From the NCBI GenBank assembly GCA_037176705.1, contig CM073885.1:166026290-166090289 (forward strand): a DNA stretch of 64,000 bases, written 5' to 3'. The notes beneath the pieces are model-generated. The model was given only the letters and a program-made list of their open reading frames with translations, made no database searches and was not told where the DNA came from. Source of the stretch: Molossus alvarezi. Its lineage: Eukaryota > Chordata > Mammalia > Chiroptera > Molossidae. Position numbers and translations under genes: made by a program. Below, one piece after another: positions 46,236-58,604 of the stretch (positions within the stretch are counted from its first letter, which is position 1; every line of letters begins with the position of its first letter).

Positions 46236-48025
46236 GGCTTGAGGAAGCTCTACATTGAAGTTTAACATAAAGAACAACTTGTCTGCTTGTAGGAAACAAT
46301 CGGGAAGGACGTCCTCCTGTGATGGCCAGGCGAAAGATGGCCACCCCCAGGGACCTTGGGGATTTTCAGGGCAGACAGTCTTTGCCCTGGAATGGCTCCC
46401 CTCCCCCTCCTGCCTCCTACTGCCTCCTAAGGCACTGTGAGGAAGCCCGTGTGCTGATCAGCCCCCTCCCAGACGTTTTCTATCCTTCCATCCTGCTCGC
46501 TCCCCTTCCCACCCTCCCAGCAGAGCCTCGTTTTCCTCAGAGCAACTGGATTTGCTGAGTGTATTAAATTGCTGGACATTAGAGGTAAAAAGTCAGCTCT
46601 GCTTATTTTCTGCACCGGGGGTTTGCATCTCAAAAGATGAGCCTATGAATCCGAACAAATACTGAGTAGGTAGATGGCATAAGGAAGCTATTTTTGACTA
46701 GAGGGAATCTTGTGGGGACCTGGGCCTCCTTGGGGACACAGTTCGACCTGTAACAAAAGAGCAGCGGCAAGGGGATGAATACCTTCCTTTCCAGGGTTGG
46801 TCAAAGCCCGATGGGTGAGGAATTGTTTTTAAAAGTGCCACAAAAGGCAAGTCCTTGAAATACAGAGCATTTAACAGCAATAGGTGCCAAATAATGTTAT
46901 TCCGTTTCGTATTTCACATAAACATTTTTTCAACTGTCATTTTTTGGTAAAACTGATACCGTAGCCTTGGAGCGGGGTCCCAGTCCTGCATTGCTTTTGG
47001 CTGGAACTGCTCATTAGTTTCCCAGTGTCGAGTTTGATGATCATGGCCTCAGGAATAGGTTCTGTTTGGAAAGGAAATGTTTAACCATGGAGCGGGACAA
47101 CTTATCACAGGCACTTCATTTACCGTGGAAACCCAGCTGTTACTTTCTCTGGAAATTTTAGGAACGATGAAGGAAGGTGAAGTGGCAGAATTGGATCCTG
47201 AACCCTGATTCACAGGCCAAAACTGTTTGCAGAAGAAAGACCTCTGACTGGCCCAAAAGAGAGCTCGGGACATGGGGGACAACCCCAGACCGCGGAGCCA
47301 GACCTCACAGAGCGCTTCAAACAAACACGGCCGGCCTCATCCTTGAGCTGTGGCTTGTTGGCCAGCGGCCAGGGGAAGACATGCGGAACTCCTGGGAAGT
47401 GTGCCCAACGCCAAGAGTTCAAAGCTCCTTTTTGAGCAGATTCTGAGTACCAGTAGATAAAGAGACTGAGGGGCTTTACTTAGTGGCCTGATCTCCAAAT
47501 ATTTCAGAATGTGCTGGTCTCCTTGTACCTAATACCCGCATCAATTGCCTTTAATCATCAACTGCACCCAGGCTGCATTTTGGGGGTGAGCTTAACAAAA
47601 TATAATAGGGTTAGATATTACAGAGTAGTGAGAACCAAGGTTTTATGTAGAAAGGAACAATTGTATATAAACTCCCATCATGCAATTGTCCCCCAAATGA
47701 GAGGATTTTGACTTGGCATGTAAGCAGATTTCAGATGATTGTTGAAATGTATGAAGTTGGGAGGGAACAAACTAACACTTCTTTATTCAAATTTAACTTA
47801 TCTCAAGAGATTCCCTAGCTTGCCGGTATTCTTTAAAGATGAGCAAACACAATGATGGTTTCTGTCCGGTTTTAAATTTTTACGGGCAGCATTGGTGTGA
47901 TATGTGAGAGAATCAGAGTGCTTCTTTGTGAAGAAATGAGGATTAAAGGAACATACAATGACGTTTGCAAGTGTTGTCCTTCGGTAGGTATTGTGTTCGC
48001 TCCTTGTGGCTGTCTTGTTGGATGG
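46236..48025. other. No recognised feature
   Basis: Unique-looking sequence with no supported gene or repeat. Confidence 0.4.
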
Positions 48026-48029
48026 CTTC

Positions 48030-48115
48030 CCTGGAGCCTAGCACAGTGCATGGCAGGTGACAAGGGCTCAGTAAGTGACTGTTGAATAAATGAAGGAACG
48101 AATGAACAAAATAAC
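48030..48115 (+). mobile_element. MIR-like SINE 3' end
   Basis: GAGCCTAGCACAGTGCATGG, then AGTAAGTGACTGTTGAATAA and GAAGGAACGAATGAAC, is the end of a MIR-type element. Confidence 0.55.
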
Positions 48116-48119
48116 ATTG

Positions 48120-49270
48120 GTGGTCCACTTTTTAGAAGGTATCACATTTGGGGATCCATAAGAGAAAATCCTTGTGTTATTTTAAAACAATATTGAAGAG
48201 GCTATATATGTGGAAAGATAAATCACTTCGGGAGACACTGTCCCATAATTCTGTGAGAGGTCAGAACTGGCTGTGGGTTGAGGAGAGATGGAGAATGGGA
48301 AACACAGTGTAGTCTGAGTCAAAGCCCATTGGGTCACACAGGAAATGAGAAGATGGATGACTTGGGCGTTGTCACATAGAATCGTTTGCTCGTTGCGAAG
48401 CTATTGGAAACTCCTAAGTAAAGACAATGGGGATAAGATGACTATAATTTCATAGCCTCCCCCTGGCAAATATGCACTGGGGTGCACATTAGGGGTTCAG
48501 CCACCATCTCTTTGAGTTTCAAGGCCCTAGCTAAGAGGTGCCCTAGAATCCCTGGAGAATGACCTTGCCCTCACTGGTACCCTGATTCTGGGCAGGTTTG
48601 CGCCATGCATTCTCACCCACTCTTTTCTTACCACGACTGTCGAACTGTTTGAGCCATTCCAGAAAGACCTTATTCTAGGCAGCGGGCCTGGGCCTCCATC
48701 TAGCAGGTGCCCGAGTTAAGTGCTGCCTAAATATCCTACCTGTCTCTTCCTGGAGCCAGTGACAAGCAAGTTTGGGTCTGACCACTTCTTTCTAGTCACT
48801 GTTTACCATTTGTGCCTCATTAGGGTCCCTCATTATCCAGGCTTAGCGAATTGGTGGTACCTGGAATTCACCCTGTACTTTTTAGATCTGAGCTTTGTAC
48901 TGGCAGGGGGAAGGTGAACCTGAAAAGTCGTGCATTGCTAGGACCAACCCATGGCTTATGGGAGGAAACTGTGAGGAGGACAGTGGGGACGGGAGGGTAC
49001 AGAGTAACTCTAAAGAGCTGCTGACTAAATGCTTCGAGAAGCGATATTATAAAGGGAGATTCATTTAAATGTTTTATAGTGACATCCCTGAGATTTGGAT
49101 CAGTGGTTCCAAAATCGTTTTCATATATTTGAACAAGAGTGGAAGCCTTTAAATTTCCATTTCTGTTTCTTCCCGTTTATGCCACACAGAAGGCATTTAT
49201 TCACTTTTCAAATCCTTCTTGTCATCTGTTAACATTCTGACTTTAATCAGTGCATCCATTGGTATGCATT
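48120..49270. other. No recognised feature
   Basis: Nothing assignable on either strand. Confidence 0.4.
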
Positions 49271-49328
49271 CATTGTCTGCTCTGAGCTCAGCATTGTGCT
49301 ATATAGACAATTCTACATGCCAAATCTT

Positions 49329-50111
49329 TTTTTTTTTTTACATATCGTCTTCTTTTTTAAAAATTATTTTTATTAATTTGTTTTTGTTACAGATGTTTCT
49401 CCTTTTTCCTTCATTGACACCCACCTCCCCATCTCCCCTGCCCCATCCCCAGCTTTGTTCTCTATGTCCATTGGTTATGCATACATGCATATAAGTTCTG
49501 TGGTTTATCTCTCCCCCCCCAAAACCTCCTCTTTTGAAGATTGTCAGTCTGTACCCTACCTCTGTGTCTCTGGGTCAATTTTATTCATCATTTTGTTTGG
49601 TTCATTATATTCCACAAATAAGTGAGATCATGTGATATTTGTCTTTCTCTGCTTAGCTTGTTTCGCTTAGCTCTGCTCTGAGCTCAGCATTGTGCTAAAT
49701 AGACAATTCTACATGACAATTCTACTTTCCAGGTCCCTCCATGCCATCTCAAAGGATAAGAGATCTTTCTTTCTTACAGCTGCATAGTACTCCACTGTGT
49801 ATATGTACCACAGCTTTTTTATCCACTCATCTACTGGGTTGTTTCCAGATCTTAGCTATTGTAAATGGTGCTGCTATGAAGATAGGGGTACATATATTCT
49901 TTCTGATTGGTGTTTCGGGCTTCTTAGGGTATATTCCTAGAAGTGGGATCACTGGGTCAAATGGCAGTTCAATTTTTAACTTTTTGAGGTAATACCATAG
50001 CGTTTTCCATAGTGGCTGCACCAGTCTGCATTCCCACCAGCAGTGTATTAGAGTCCCCTTTTCTCCACACCCTCGCCAACACTTGTTGTTTGATGATTTG
50101 TTGATGGCATT
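49329..50111 (-). mobile_element. 5'-truncated young L1 carrying a copy of its own flank
   Basis: The minus strand gives L1 3' UTR (49329-49671) and ORF2 C-terminus (49726-50111). The translation on that strand still shows [20 protein letters not shown], the C-terminal Cys/His-rich motif of ORF2p. Exact 13-bp TSD CATGCCAAATCTT at 49316-49328 and 50112-50124. The L1 is contiguous except for an insert at about 49672-49725 that copies the left flank; see the separate entry. Confidence 0.88.
49672..49725 (+). repeat. Internal duplicate of the L1's left flank
   Basis: Bases 49672-49715 repeat 49276-49319 (44 bp, one mismatch; core CTGAGCTCAGCATTGTGCTA) in the same orientation. They are followed by a second partial copy of GACAATTCTAC (49715-49725). 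About 8 bp of L1 are missing at the join. Confidence 0.9.
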
Positions 50112-50124
50112 CATGCCAAATCTT

Positions 50125-51170
50125 GACACACAGTGCATTCAAAGAGATTATCATCTAACTAAAGAAATGGAAATAATATAGGGGGACCCAAAGTGCTACA
50201 GGAATTCAGAGAAGAGGGACAGACATCTGTGAGAGACGGGCCGGCCTGGAAAGGCCTCCTGGGGAGTCGCAGCTTGGGCATGGTAGGATGAGAAGGAGCT
50301 AAAAGGAGAATGAAACTGGAGCCTTGGAGGGGACAGCCCAGCAATCTGGGCAGGTGGTGCTCGTGTCCTGGGGAGGGGTATCAGGGCTGACCTAAGTTGA
50401 GTCAGGGAGCTCAGGCATGTGGGGCTTGGACTAGGGTGACAAGGAGAGTGGAGAATGGGGCAAGTCATTGAAATATGTGAGAGGAAACTAGAAAACCTCT
50501 GTATTCATTGACTGAATGTAAGAACTTTTAATTATTCCGTCTTGGTTTTACTTCTTCCTATAATTTTATGCCCCCAAAATTCTGTAACATAGTTTTCTGA
50601 ATTTCTGAGTACACGATTACATCCTTTTTGACCAATCTACTGGCTGTGGCATCTAACAGGAAATATAATGAGCATAGGTGACCTACCATCATAGAAACCT
50701 GTATTCTAGCATGGGCTGTTACTGTGTGACCTTCGGTAAGCTGGTTAACTTTTTTGAAAACAATAACTGTTTTAGTTATTATTTTTAAAGTATAGTGAAC
50801 TTTCTAGCATCTGCAAATTGAAGAAAAATGTGAGAATGCTTCCTAAGGTAGTTTTGAGAATTACATGTAGGTGAGCATTTCCAGGATATAGGACCCCTTT
50901 CCTTTCTGCCTTCAGAGAGCTCATGAAAACCCGTAGAACCCCGGAACATTTAGTCCCAGCATAGACTTTTCGGGAGGCATTTGCCCTTCAAGTTCAAAGC
51001 CATCAGCCCAGTATTTACACAATCTGCACTCATGCCTCTCCCCTGCCACACTTTACACACCTAATTTTTCTGCGTGCCCATCCCCCCTCCAATAGACATC
51101 AAAGTTTGCAACATAAAAAAAAAAGGTGTTACCAGTGATTCTTCGTACCAGGCTTTGGTTGGGTTCTCTG
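50125..51170. other. No named feature
   Basis: A purine-rich stretch (50163-50470) has the texture of a worn interspersed repeat that I could not name. The rest is unassigned. Confidence 0.35.
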
Positions 51171-51187
51171 GTTGGGAATGTCTCTGT

Positions 51188-51478
51188 GTTAGAGAACAGA
51201 ATGATGGTTGCCAGGGGGGAGGGAGTGTGGGGACTGAGCGGAAAAGGTGAAGAGGTTGAGAAGTACAGATGGGTGGTCACAAAACAGTCCTGGGATGGAA
51301 AGTACAGCGTAGGGAGTACAGTCAATGATACTGTGATAACCATATGTGGTGTAAGTTGGAAACTGGAAATACCAGGGAAAACATTTTGTAAAATATATGA
51401 TTGACCACTATGCTGTACACCTAAAACTAATATAAAATAATATTGAATGTAAACTGTAATTAAAAATTTTTTAAAAAA
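51188..51478 (+). mobile_element. 5'-truncated older L1 3' UTR
   Basis: AGAATGATGGTTGCCAGGGG, GGGAGTACAGTCAATGATAC and ACACCTAAAACTAATATAAA are an L1 3' UTR on the plus strand ending in an A-rich tail. Exact 12-bp TSD GAATGTCTCTGT at 51176-51187 and 51479-51490. Confidence 0.85.
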
Positions 51479-51490
51479 GAATGTCTCTGT

Positions 51491-52099
51491 AGTGGCTACA
51501 ATTATCTCATAAATTAATTCATTTTTTTCCTAAGTGAGTTTTAATTTCTTTTACAAAAATACAAACCTTAATTTCTATAATAACAAGGTTGAGTGTTTAG
51601 CTATTCCATTTTGGAAATACATCAAATAGCAACAATTTAAAGTATAAGAAATGTTGTGTTCGAATTATTTTTTAGCTTCCCTGATTGTCATTATTTCAAA
51701 TTATCAGCCAGGTTCATGTTTAATCCTGACTTACCCAAAGGGTCCTTGAGATGGGAGAAGATGCCTTTTATCCCGTTACTGAAGAGTAAGTACTTCTTGA
51801 TGAGAACAATTACCCTCCACAAATCTTAGAAAGTGTCAGGAGCCAAACCCGATCTTGATATGGGAAGCGAGGACCTAGGGTATTAGGGAGGAAGCCTTCT
51901 GAGTTCAGTGTACTCTTTTGGTTTTGTTCACTTAAGTTGTGAAAGAACAGGATTTTATTGAAGGCTCACTGAGTGCTGAGTGTTGGAAATTCCAAGGATA
52001 TTCTCAAAAGTGCTGTGCAGCAGAAGAAAAATGTCCTTATTATCAAAGCTGACCGAGTTTTGGACAGACTGCCCTGGAGGGACAGAATACTGCTTTGGT
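51491..52099. other. No recognised feature
   Basis: Nothing assignable. Confidence 0.4.
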
Positions 52100-52115
52100 A
52101 AGAAAACGGTCTTTA

Positions 52116-52349
52116 AACCAGAGGCATGGAAAGATGGAAGAGACTGACAAATCTGAGAGGGAAGGGTGGAGGATGGGAAGAGATTACCCAAAGAACTTAC
52201 ATGTATATGTATATTATGTATATAACCCATGGGCACAGGCAATGAGGGGTGGTGAAGGCCTGGGATGGAGCGGGCACAGGGTAGAGGGGGACAATGGAGG
52301 GGAGGGGACATCTGTAATACTCTCGACAATAAAGATTTTTTTTGAAAGA
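52116..52349 (+). mobile_element. Short 5'-truncated L1 or HAL1-like 3' UTR
   Basis: GACTGACAAATCTGAGAGGG, CCCAAAGAACTTACATGTAT and the end GACATCTGTAATACTCTCGA with AATAAAGATT are like the HAL1 tail at 35320-35510 more than the L1 tail at 58.4 kb. TSD AAGAAAA(A)CGGTCTTTA-like at 52100-52115 and 52350-52366. Confidence 0.82.
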
Positions 52350-52504
52350 AAGAAAAATGGTCTTTATATGGAAAAACCCCTAACAGGCCTTTAGGTTCTC
52401 TGAATAAATTTTAGAGCTGATCCTAATGAGAAAAGGAAAGAGGTTGGCTTCCTGGTAGACGAGAGAGGAAAAATGTACCGACGGAGAGAAGGGCCATGGA
52501 AGGG

Positions 52505-52620
52505 GTCGTGCGGGAGGCAACCTGTTGATGTCTTTCTCTCACATCAATTTCTCTCTCTCTCCCCCACTCTATCTGAAAATCAATGGGAAAGTATCCTCTA
52601 GTGAGGATTAAAAAAACGAA
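52505..52620 (+). mobile_element. VES SINE, 5'-truncated
   Basis: Starts at GTCGTGCGGGAGGCAACC, keeps the CT-rich middle and TATCCTCTAGTGAGGATTAA, and lacks the tRNA-like promoter head. Confidence 0.85.
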
Positions 52621-52913
52621 TTAAAAAAAAGTTAAAAATAACTTTCTTTATAGAACTAAAAATGATATCAAGAAAAAGTATGAAAGATTTTGTAATGAGA
52701 GAAAAGGTGACAGATGCCCAGAGTGCCCTTCTGTCTGACCTCCAGCTCTCACTGGCTTTGAGCGATTTCATACCCAGACTAGCGGCAGGAAGGCGACTGA
52801 GTCTTGTTCCATCAAAGTGCAAATTGTGTGGAGAAGCAGTTGATTATTTCCACGTGGTCTTGATCACGTTTGCTTTGATCTGTACATTTTTTTTCAGCAT
52901 ATGTGTGTGTATC

Positions 52914-52914
<1 letters not shown>

Positions 52915-52944
<30 letters not shown>

Positions 52945-53179
52945 TATATCCTCACCCAAGGACATTTTTGCATTTATCTTCAGATAGAGCGGGAGGGAGA
53001 CAAGGAGGAAGAGAGAGAGAAACATCAGTGTGAGAGGGACACATCAAGTGGTTGCCACCCACACGACCCCAACCAGGGCTGGGGACAAACTGCAACCGAG
53101 GTACGTCCCCTTAGCGGGAACCGAACCCGGACTCTGGTCTGCGGGCCAATGCTTTTACCGCTGAGCCAAACCGGCCAGG
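52915..53179 (-). mobile_element. VES SINE with (TTTA)n tail
   Basis: Starts with about nine TTTA units, then ATCCTCACCCAAGGACATTT; head GAGCCAAACCGGCCAGGG. Flanking repeats are short and imperfect (TATCTTATTT against CATCTTTTTA). Confidence 0.9.
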
Positions 53180-53407
53180 GCATCTTTTTAAAATTCTCAT
53201 TTGAAGCAGTGGTAACATCCTACTGGTTCCCTCATTAATTAATAAACTAAATATAATCTTTGGCATGTGTTCATTTTATGTTCGTATGAGCAACATAATA
53301 TAATTTTTTAAATGATCTTGTCTGCATTTTTTGATTTTTTTCAATTATGGTTTACATTCAATATTATTTTGTATTAGTTTCAGGTGTAGAGCATAAAATT
53401 ATCTTTT

Positions 53408-53667
53408 TTTTTTTTTTTTTTTTTTTTTATCCTCACCCGAGGATATTTTTCCATTTTTTGTACAGATAGAGTGGGAGGGAGAGAGAGGAAGGGAGAGACA
53501 GAGAGAGACATCGACGTGAAGGGACACATCGAGTGGCTGCCACCCACACGACCAACCAGGGCCGGGGACAAACTGCAACCGAAGTACGTGCCCTTAGCGG
53601 GAACCGAACCCGGGTCTCTCCGGACCGCAGGCCGATGCTCTAACCGCTGAGCCAAACTGGCCAGGGC
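53408..53667 (-). mobile_element. VES SINE
   Basis: Long poly(T), ATCCTCACCCGAGGATATTT and head GAGCCAAACTGGCCAGGG. Exact 16-bp TSD CATAAAATTATCTTTT at 53392-53407 and 53668-53683. It lies in a short L1-like piece (about 53340-53391). Confidence 0.93.
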
Positions 53668-53683
53668 CATAAAATTATCTTTT

Positions 53684-54171
53684 AACAAAGGAAAAGAAAA
53701 GGAAGGAAAAGGAACAGGAGAGAAGATGGGGACCCCACTTCGAGAAGATTTGTGCAGACTGGGAACAACAGGACAGGTGAATAAGCGAGGACTGAGAATA
53801 TATTAGACTTAGAATTTGTCAGAGGAGATGACCACAGAAACAACAACCTCCACCTGGAGATTCCACAGGGTTCCTGGCAGTATGTGCTCGAGTTTTCACC
53901 AAGAAATTTTATATTAAGACATTTTATTTGAATATTAAAATGAAGAATAATCCCAGAAAGGTAGAAAATTTGGATGCCAACAAGTAACACAGGTAAACAG
54001 ATAATTATAACACAATGTGATAATCGTCAAATTGGAGGCATTTACAATCTGCGTGAATTCCTAGCAAAGACCCCTAAATCTGCTGATTATATCACCCTTG
54101 GTTTTATTTAGATTTCCATCAGTATTTGAAAGTTAAATCAATTTTTCAGAAATAAATAATATTTACATCTA
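53684..54171. other. No recognised feature
   Basis: A purine-rich run follows the SINE; otherwise nothing assignable. Confidence 0.4.
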
Positions 54172-54290
54172 CATCTATTTATCTTTCTGTATCTATCATC
54201 TATCTATCTATCTGTCTATCTATCTATCTATCCATCCATCCATCCATCCATCCATCCATCCATCTACCTACCTACCCACCTACCTAATAG
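54172..54290 (+). repeat. (TCTA)n-(CCAT)n-(CCTA)n microsatellite
   Basis: Three consecutive tetramer blocks; complementary in content to the tract at 54938-55020. Confidence 0.95.
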
Positions 54291-54937
54291 GTCTTTTCTT
54301 TTCAGAATTACTTCCTTGTTTATTGATGGACAGACCAATAATTACTTTCCAGGTGTAGTCCAACATTGTCAGAGTGACTGAGAATCCCTTACTTGCCTAA
54401 TATGAAAAGATTTTTTTTAATAGGGTAACAATGTCATTCCTGTATCAAAGGAGGGAAAGATGTGCCTTCCCTTCCAATAAAACATTTCAACTGAAGAGGC
54501 ACTTACTGGAAAAGGAGAGGAGGTGGTTTGTTCCCCCAAGGAGCTCCCGCCCTCCCAGAAGCACCGGCAAGGGCAGAACTAGAGGAGGGGGCGTGACTGC
54601 ATTGCTCTGCTCAGGGACCGCAGGTCCCTTCTCAGACTCTGGAACTACCTCCTTTCTTTGTGCAACCCTCACTCAATTTTCACTGGGAATTACCACCCCA
54701 AAGTGACTTGACCCTAGGTGCACACTGATGGAACCCTTACTAGAGGGACTTCAGCCGTAGATACCAAAATCAGAGGTGTGCCCTTGTGGTCAGATCAACG
54801 GAACAGTAAGTATGAGGACAAACAGAACTGTCTTTTTTTTCCTAGCTCCATGACTACTAAGACTGCAGTAAGCTCCTAACTTCCCTAGAAATGTCTCATA
54901 TATGCAATACTGAAATAACAATGCTAACCTTAAAGGC
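54291..54937. other. No recognised feature between two microsatellites
   Basis: No gene or named repeat. Confidence 0.4.
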
Positions 54938-54964
54938 AGATAGATAGGTAGGTAGGTAGGTAGG

Positions 54965-55009
<45 letters not shown>

Positions 55010-55020
55010 GATAGAGATAA
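54938..55020 (+). repeat. (TAGG)n-(TAGA)n microsatellite
   Basis: About six TAGG units and then about twelve TAGA units, probably length-variable. Confidence 0.95.
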
Positions 55021-57054
55021 TAAATACACAAAACCTGGCCTATGGTGGATGTTCAGTGTGATTTCCACTGTCCTCTACATGGCTAGCTCAGAATGATCTA
55101 GATCTGAGATTCTACAGAGGGATTTTTAGAAAAAAGAAAGATCAGATTTCTAAACAATTTTATTTAGGGACATAACAAAGAAAGAAAAGATTTGGGGCTT
55201 GGGTTCTCCTGTCTTTCCGCAAATAGGTTTGTATCAATCCAGGGACAAATTTGTGGTTCTCAGCAGCAGTGGACTTGAGTTCCTCCTGTCCAACCTCCGT
55301 GGCCCTATCGCAATAACAAAAGCATCGTTACTGATCAACGGTCTGCCACCGCGTGAGTGAGCAGCTCTCTGGCAAGGGCGCCAGGCTGCCGGACGCTAAC
55401 CTTCCAGCCTCTGTGTAAAAGAATCACGAATGAAGGGGGAGTAAATGCAGCCTTTTGTACTCACCCTTCGACCCCAGGACATTCTGAATTTGTCTGTGGC
55501 AGGTACACCCAGCCTGCAGTCTCACCCCAGAACAAGTCATCTACTTGACTCCTGCCCACAAAGCTGCCCTCAACAGGCAGTGATGCTCCTCCTGACAAGT
55601 GAAGATGACTCAGTGTGAGTTGTAGGTCCCTGATGGTTTTCCTGTTATTTTGACTTACAGGCTGTGGCCCTGGTAACATTCCTTTTGATATCATAGCACT
55701 GTCTGTAAACACATGGCTATTTCAGAGATGGTATGAAAGCCAAGTCCAGGAAAAGAATTTCCAGAATGTCCCTACGAAGGTCCCATTTTAAAAGGATCTT
55801 CAGGAATGACCGAGAACACTCCGTATTTTGATTCCATTCATCCTTCACTTCCACACTTCCTGAGAGGCCACTGTACCCCCCTACTTTGCAGGGTTAAGGC
55901 GTGGCTGAGCCCACCGTGCTGTGGGAGGGGCCCTATGTGTGATATTTTAAACACTTCAAAATAGTGAAAGGATTTCACTTATAGACTATTCACTTATCTG
56001 TTACAACCTGAGTGATTTGTGGCTTTGAGAATATGCTAAATGAGTTGTTTTAAAAAGAAGAAAGAAGGTCAAGTCAGATTTCTGTGAGACTAGGTCTTTC
56101 AAAAACAAGATAGGTCAAAGCCCAGTGTTTGAACAAAGACCTCAAAATTTGCTCTGACCTTGTTAAAGAGGTGACAGTCTGTCCCTGCCCCACTGGGGAA
56201 TATTTTAAATCACTGAGATTTAAGCATATGTCACAAACTATTAAACTTTGGAGGGAGGTAAAGATGGCAAAAAAAAAAAAACAACACATCACATAATTGC
56301 TCTTCTTTGCAAAACAGGAGTATTGTCCTGTCTTGCAGGAATAGGAAATGCTTTTTTATTCTCATAAAATATTTTGAGTTCCAGCGAGGGAAGCTCTGGA
56401 TATACAAGAAGGTTATTATCTTTTTAACATGTTAGCAAAATACTCTCTCTCTTTCTTTTATTTTTATTAAACCCTACTTGCCCATGCAGATTTTCTCAGG
56501 CTTTAGGTCTTACTCTCTCGGTTCCAATCAACTCTCTTTAAGTGAATTTTCATGTTTATTGTATTTTGTGTAAAATCAAAGCTGAGTTACAAATATGACT
56601 ACATGTTACTACAGCAAACAGATGGAAATAGAAACAATAGTGTGTCCACTAAAAATTGCCCCTGAACTCAGGTGAGTCACCCAGATTTCTTGCAGGTTTA
56701 CCTTAGAGGTCCTGGAGAACCACACCTTGCTCCATTCTTAAATAAACAGGGTTTCTGTTGCAATAGCCACATGAATCCTCAGGGTATGAAGCACATATGA
56801 ACACAGAATTGGATAATTGATTATTTTCTAGCATGATTTTCTTTAGAAAGTGCCTCGGGTCCGTTAGAGAAGAGAGTATGAGCAGAATCTTATATTTCAT
56901 TGGTGCACCAGAACCTCCAAGATGAACTGTTATGTTCTTTCAAAGGTGACTAAAGTGTCTTCCTTTCATTCCGGAGTTCCTATCTACCGTCCACAGAATC
57001 TTTTCTTCACCAGATATGGAGCCCATGTTGTATTTCTCTTGGTACTTCATTGTT
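55021..57054. other. No recognised feature
   Basis: Two kilobases without a nameable gene, RNA or repeat. Confidence 0.4.
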
Positions 57055-57127
57055 AAAATTTACTAGTAACACTGTGATAAATTATGATGATAATAATTAT
57101 ATTATAATTATAATAGCCACCATTTAC
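57055..57127. repeat. Left copy of an unusually long TSD
   Basis: The approximately 70 bases after TT (AAAATTTACTAGTAACACTG onward, ending ATAGCCACCATTTAC) recur at about 58556-58636 with small slippage differences in the TAA-rich middle. Confidence 0.8.
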
Positions 57128-58556
57128 AAAGACTTTGTAATCAAAACAGCCTGGTACTGGCACAAGAACAGGCACATAGATCAATGGAACAGGACAGAGA
57201 CCCCAGAAATGGACCCATGACATTATACTCAATTAGTATTTGACAAAGGTGGCAAGAGCATACAATGGGGTAAAGACAGCCTCTTCAATAAATGGTGTTG
57301 GGAAAATTAGACAGCTACATGCAAAAAATGAAGTTAGACCACCAACTTACACCACATACAAGAATAAACTCAAAATGGGTAAAAGACTTAAATGTGACTC
57401 ATGAATCCATAAAAATCTTAGAAGAAAATGTAGGCAACAAAATTTTAGACATCACACGCAGCAGAATTTTCACTAATACAACGCCTAAGGCAAGAGAAAC
57501 AGGAAAAAATGAACACGTGGGACTACATCAAACTAAAAAGCTTCTGCATAGCAAAAGAAAGAAGCATCAAAATAGAAAGGGAACCCACTATATGGGAGGC
57601 CATAATTGCCAAAGATATATCAAATAAGGGGTTAATTTCCAAAATATATAGAGTACTCACACAACTCAACAAAAGGAAGACAAAGAACCCTATTTAAAAA
57701 AAATGGGCAGAGGACCTAAACAGATACCTCTCCAAATAGGACATACAAATGGCCAAGAGACATATTAAAAAATGCTCAGTGTCACTAATCACCAGAGAGA
57801 TGCAAATTAAAATGACTATGAGGTATCACCTCACACCTGTCAGAATGGTCACCATCAACAAATCATCAAACAACAAGTGTTGGCGAGGGTGTGGAGAAAA
57901 GGGGACTCTAGCACACTGCTGGTGGGAATGCAGACTGGTGCAGCCACTATGGAAAACAATATGGAGTTTCCTCAAAAAATTAAAAATTGAACTGCCATTT
58001 GATCCAGTGTTCCCACTTCTAGGAATATATCCTAAGAAGCCTGAAACACCAATCAGAAAAAAATATATGCACCCCTATGTTCATAGCAGCACTATTTACA
58101 ATAGCTAAGATCTGGAAACAGCCCAAGTGTCCATCAGTAGACGAATGGATAAAAAAGCTGTGGTATATATACACAATGGAACATTATGCAGCTGTAAGAA
58201 AGAAAGATCTTGTATCCTTTGAGATGACATGGAGGGACCTGAAGAGTATTATGCTAAGCAAAACAAGCCAAGCAGAGAAAGACAAATATCACATGATCTC
58301 ACTCCTTTGTGGAATCTAATAAACAAAACAAACTGATGAATAGAATGGACCCGGAGACATGGATGTGAGGTAGAGACTGACAAACCTCAGAAGAGGAGGC
58401 TGGGGGAAGGGAAGAGATAGACCACAGAACTTATATGCATGTACGCATAACCATTGGACATAGACAACTATGCTAGCGGGGTGGGGCAGGATTGGGAGGA
58501 GGGTGTCAATGGGGAAAAAAGGAGAACCATCTGTAACAAAAATAAATTAATTAATA
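57128..58556 (+). mobile_element. 5'-truncated young L1, ORF2 C-terminal third and 3' UTR
   Basis: ORF2 sequence (57140-58325) includes [19 protein letters not shown] in one frame. [20 protein letters not shown], the Cys/His-rich C-terminal motif, is in another, and WIKKLWYIYTMEHYAAVRKK in a third, so at least two frameshifts have occurred. The 3' UTR follows with an AATAAATTAATTAATAAAAA end. The 5' end is truncated. The flanking direct repeats (57055-57127 and about 58556-58636) are far longer than usual. The left edge has the L1 endonuclease target TTAAAA (57053-57058). Confidence 0.9.
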
Positions 58557-58604
58557 AAAACATTACAAGTAACACTGTGATAAATTATGATAATAATTAT
58601 TATA

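Noticed and set aside
49329..50111. Two separate L1 insertions sharing a 44-bp TSD
   Set aside because: The two L1 parts are consecutive in L1 order with only about 8 bp missing, and a single 13-bp TSD brackets the whole, so one insertion is simpler.
54172..55020. Possible CRISPR-like array
   Set aside because: The repeats are contiguous tetramers without spacers, in a mammalian genome.
57292..58319. Possible functional ORF2 fragment
   Set aside because: The frame is broken at least twice and the endonuclease and RT domains are absent.
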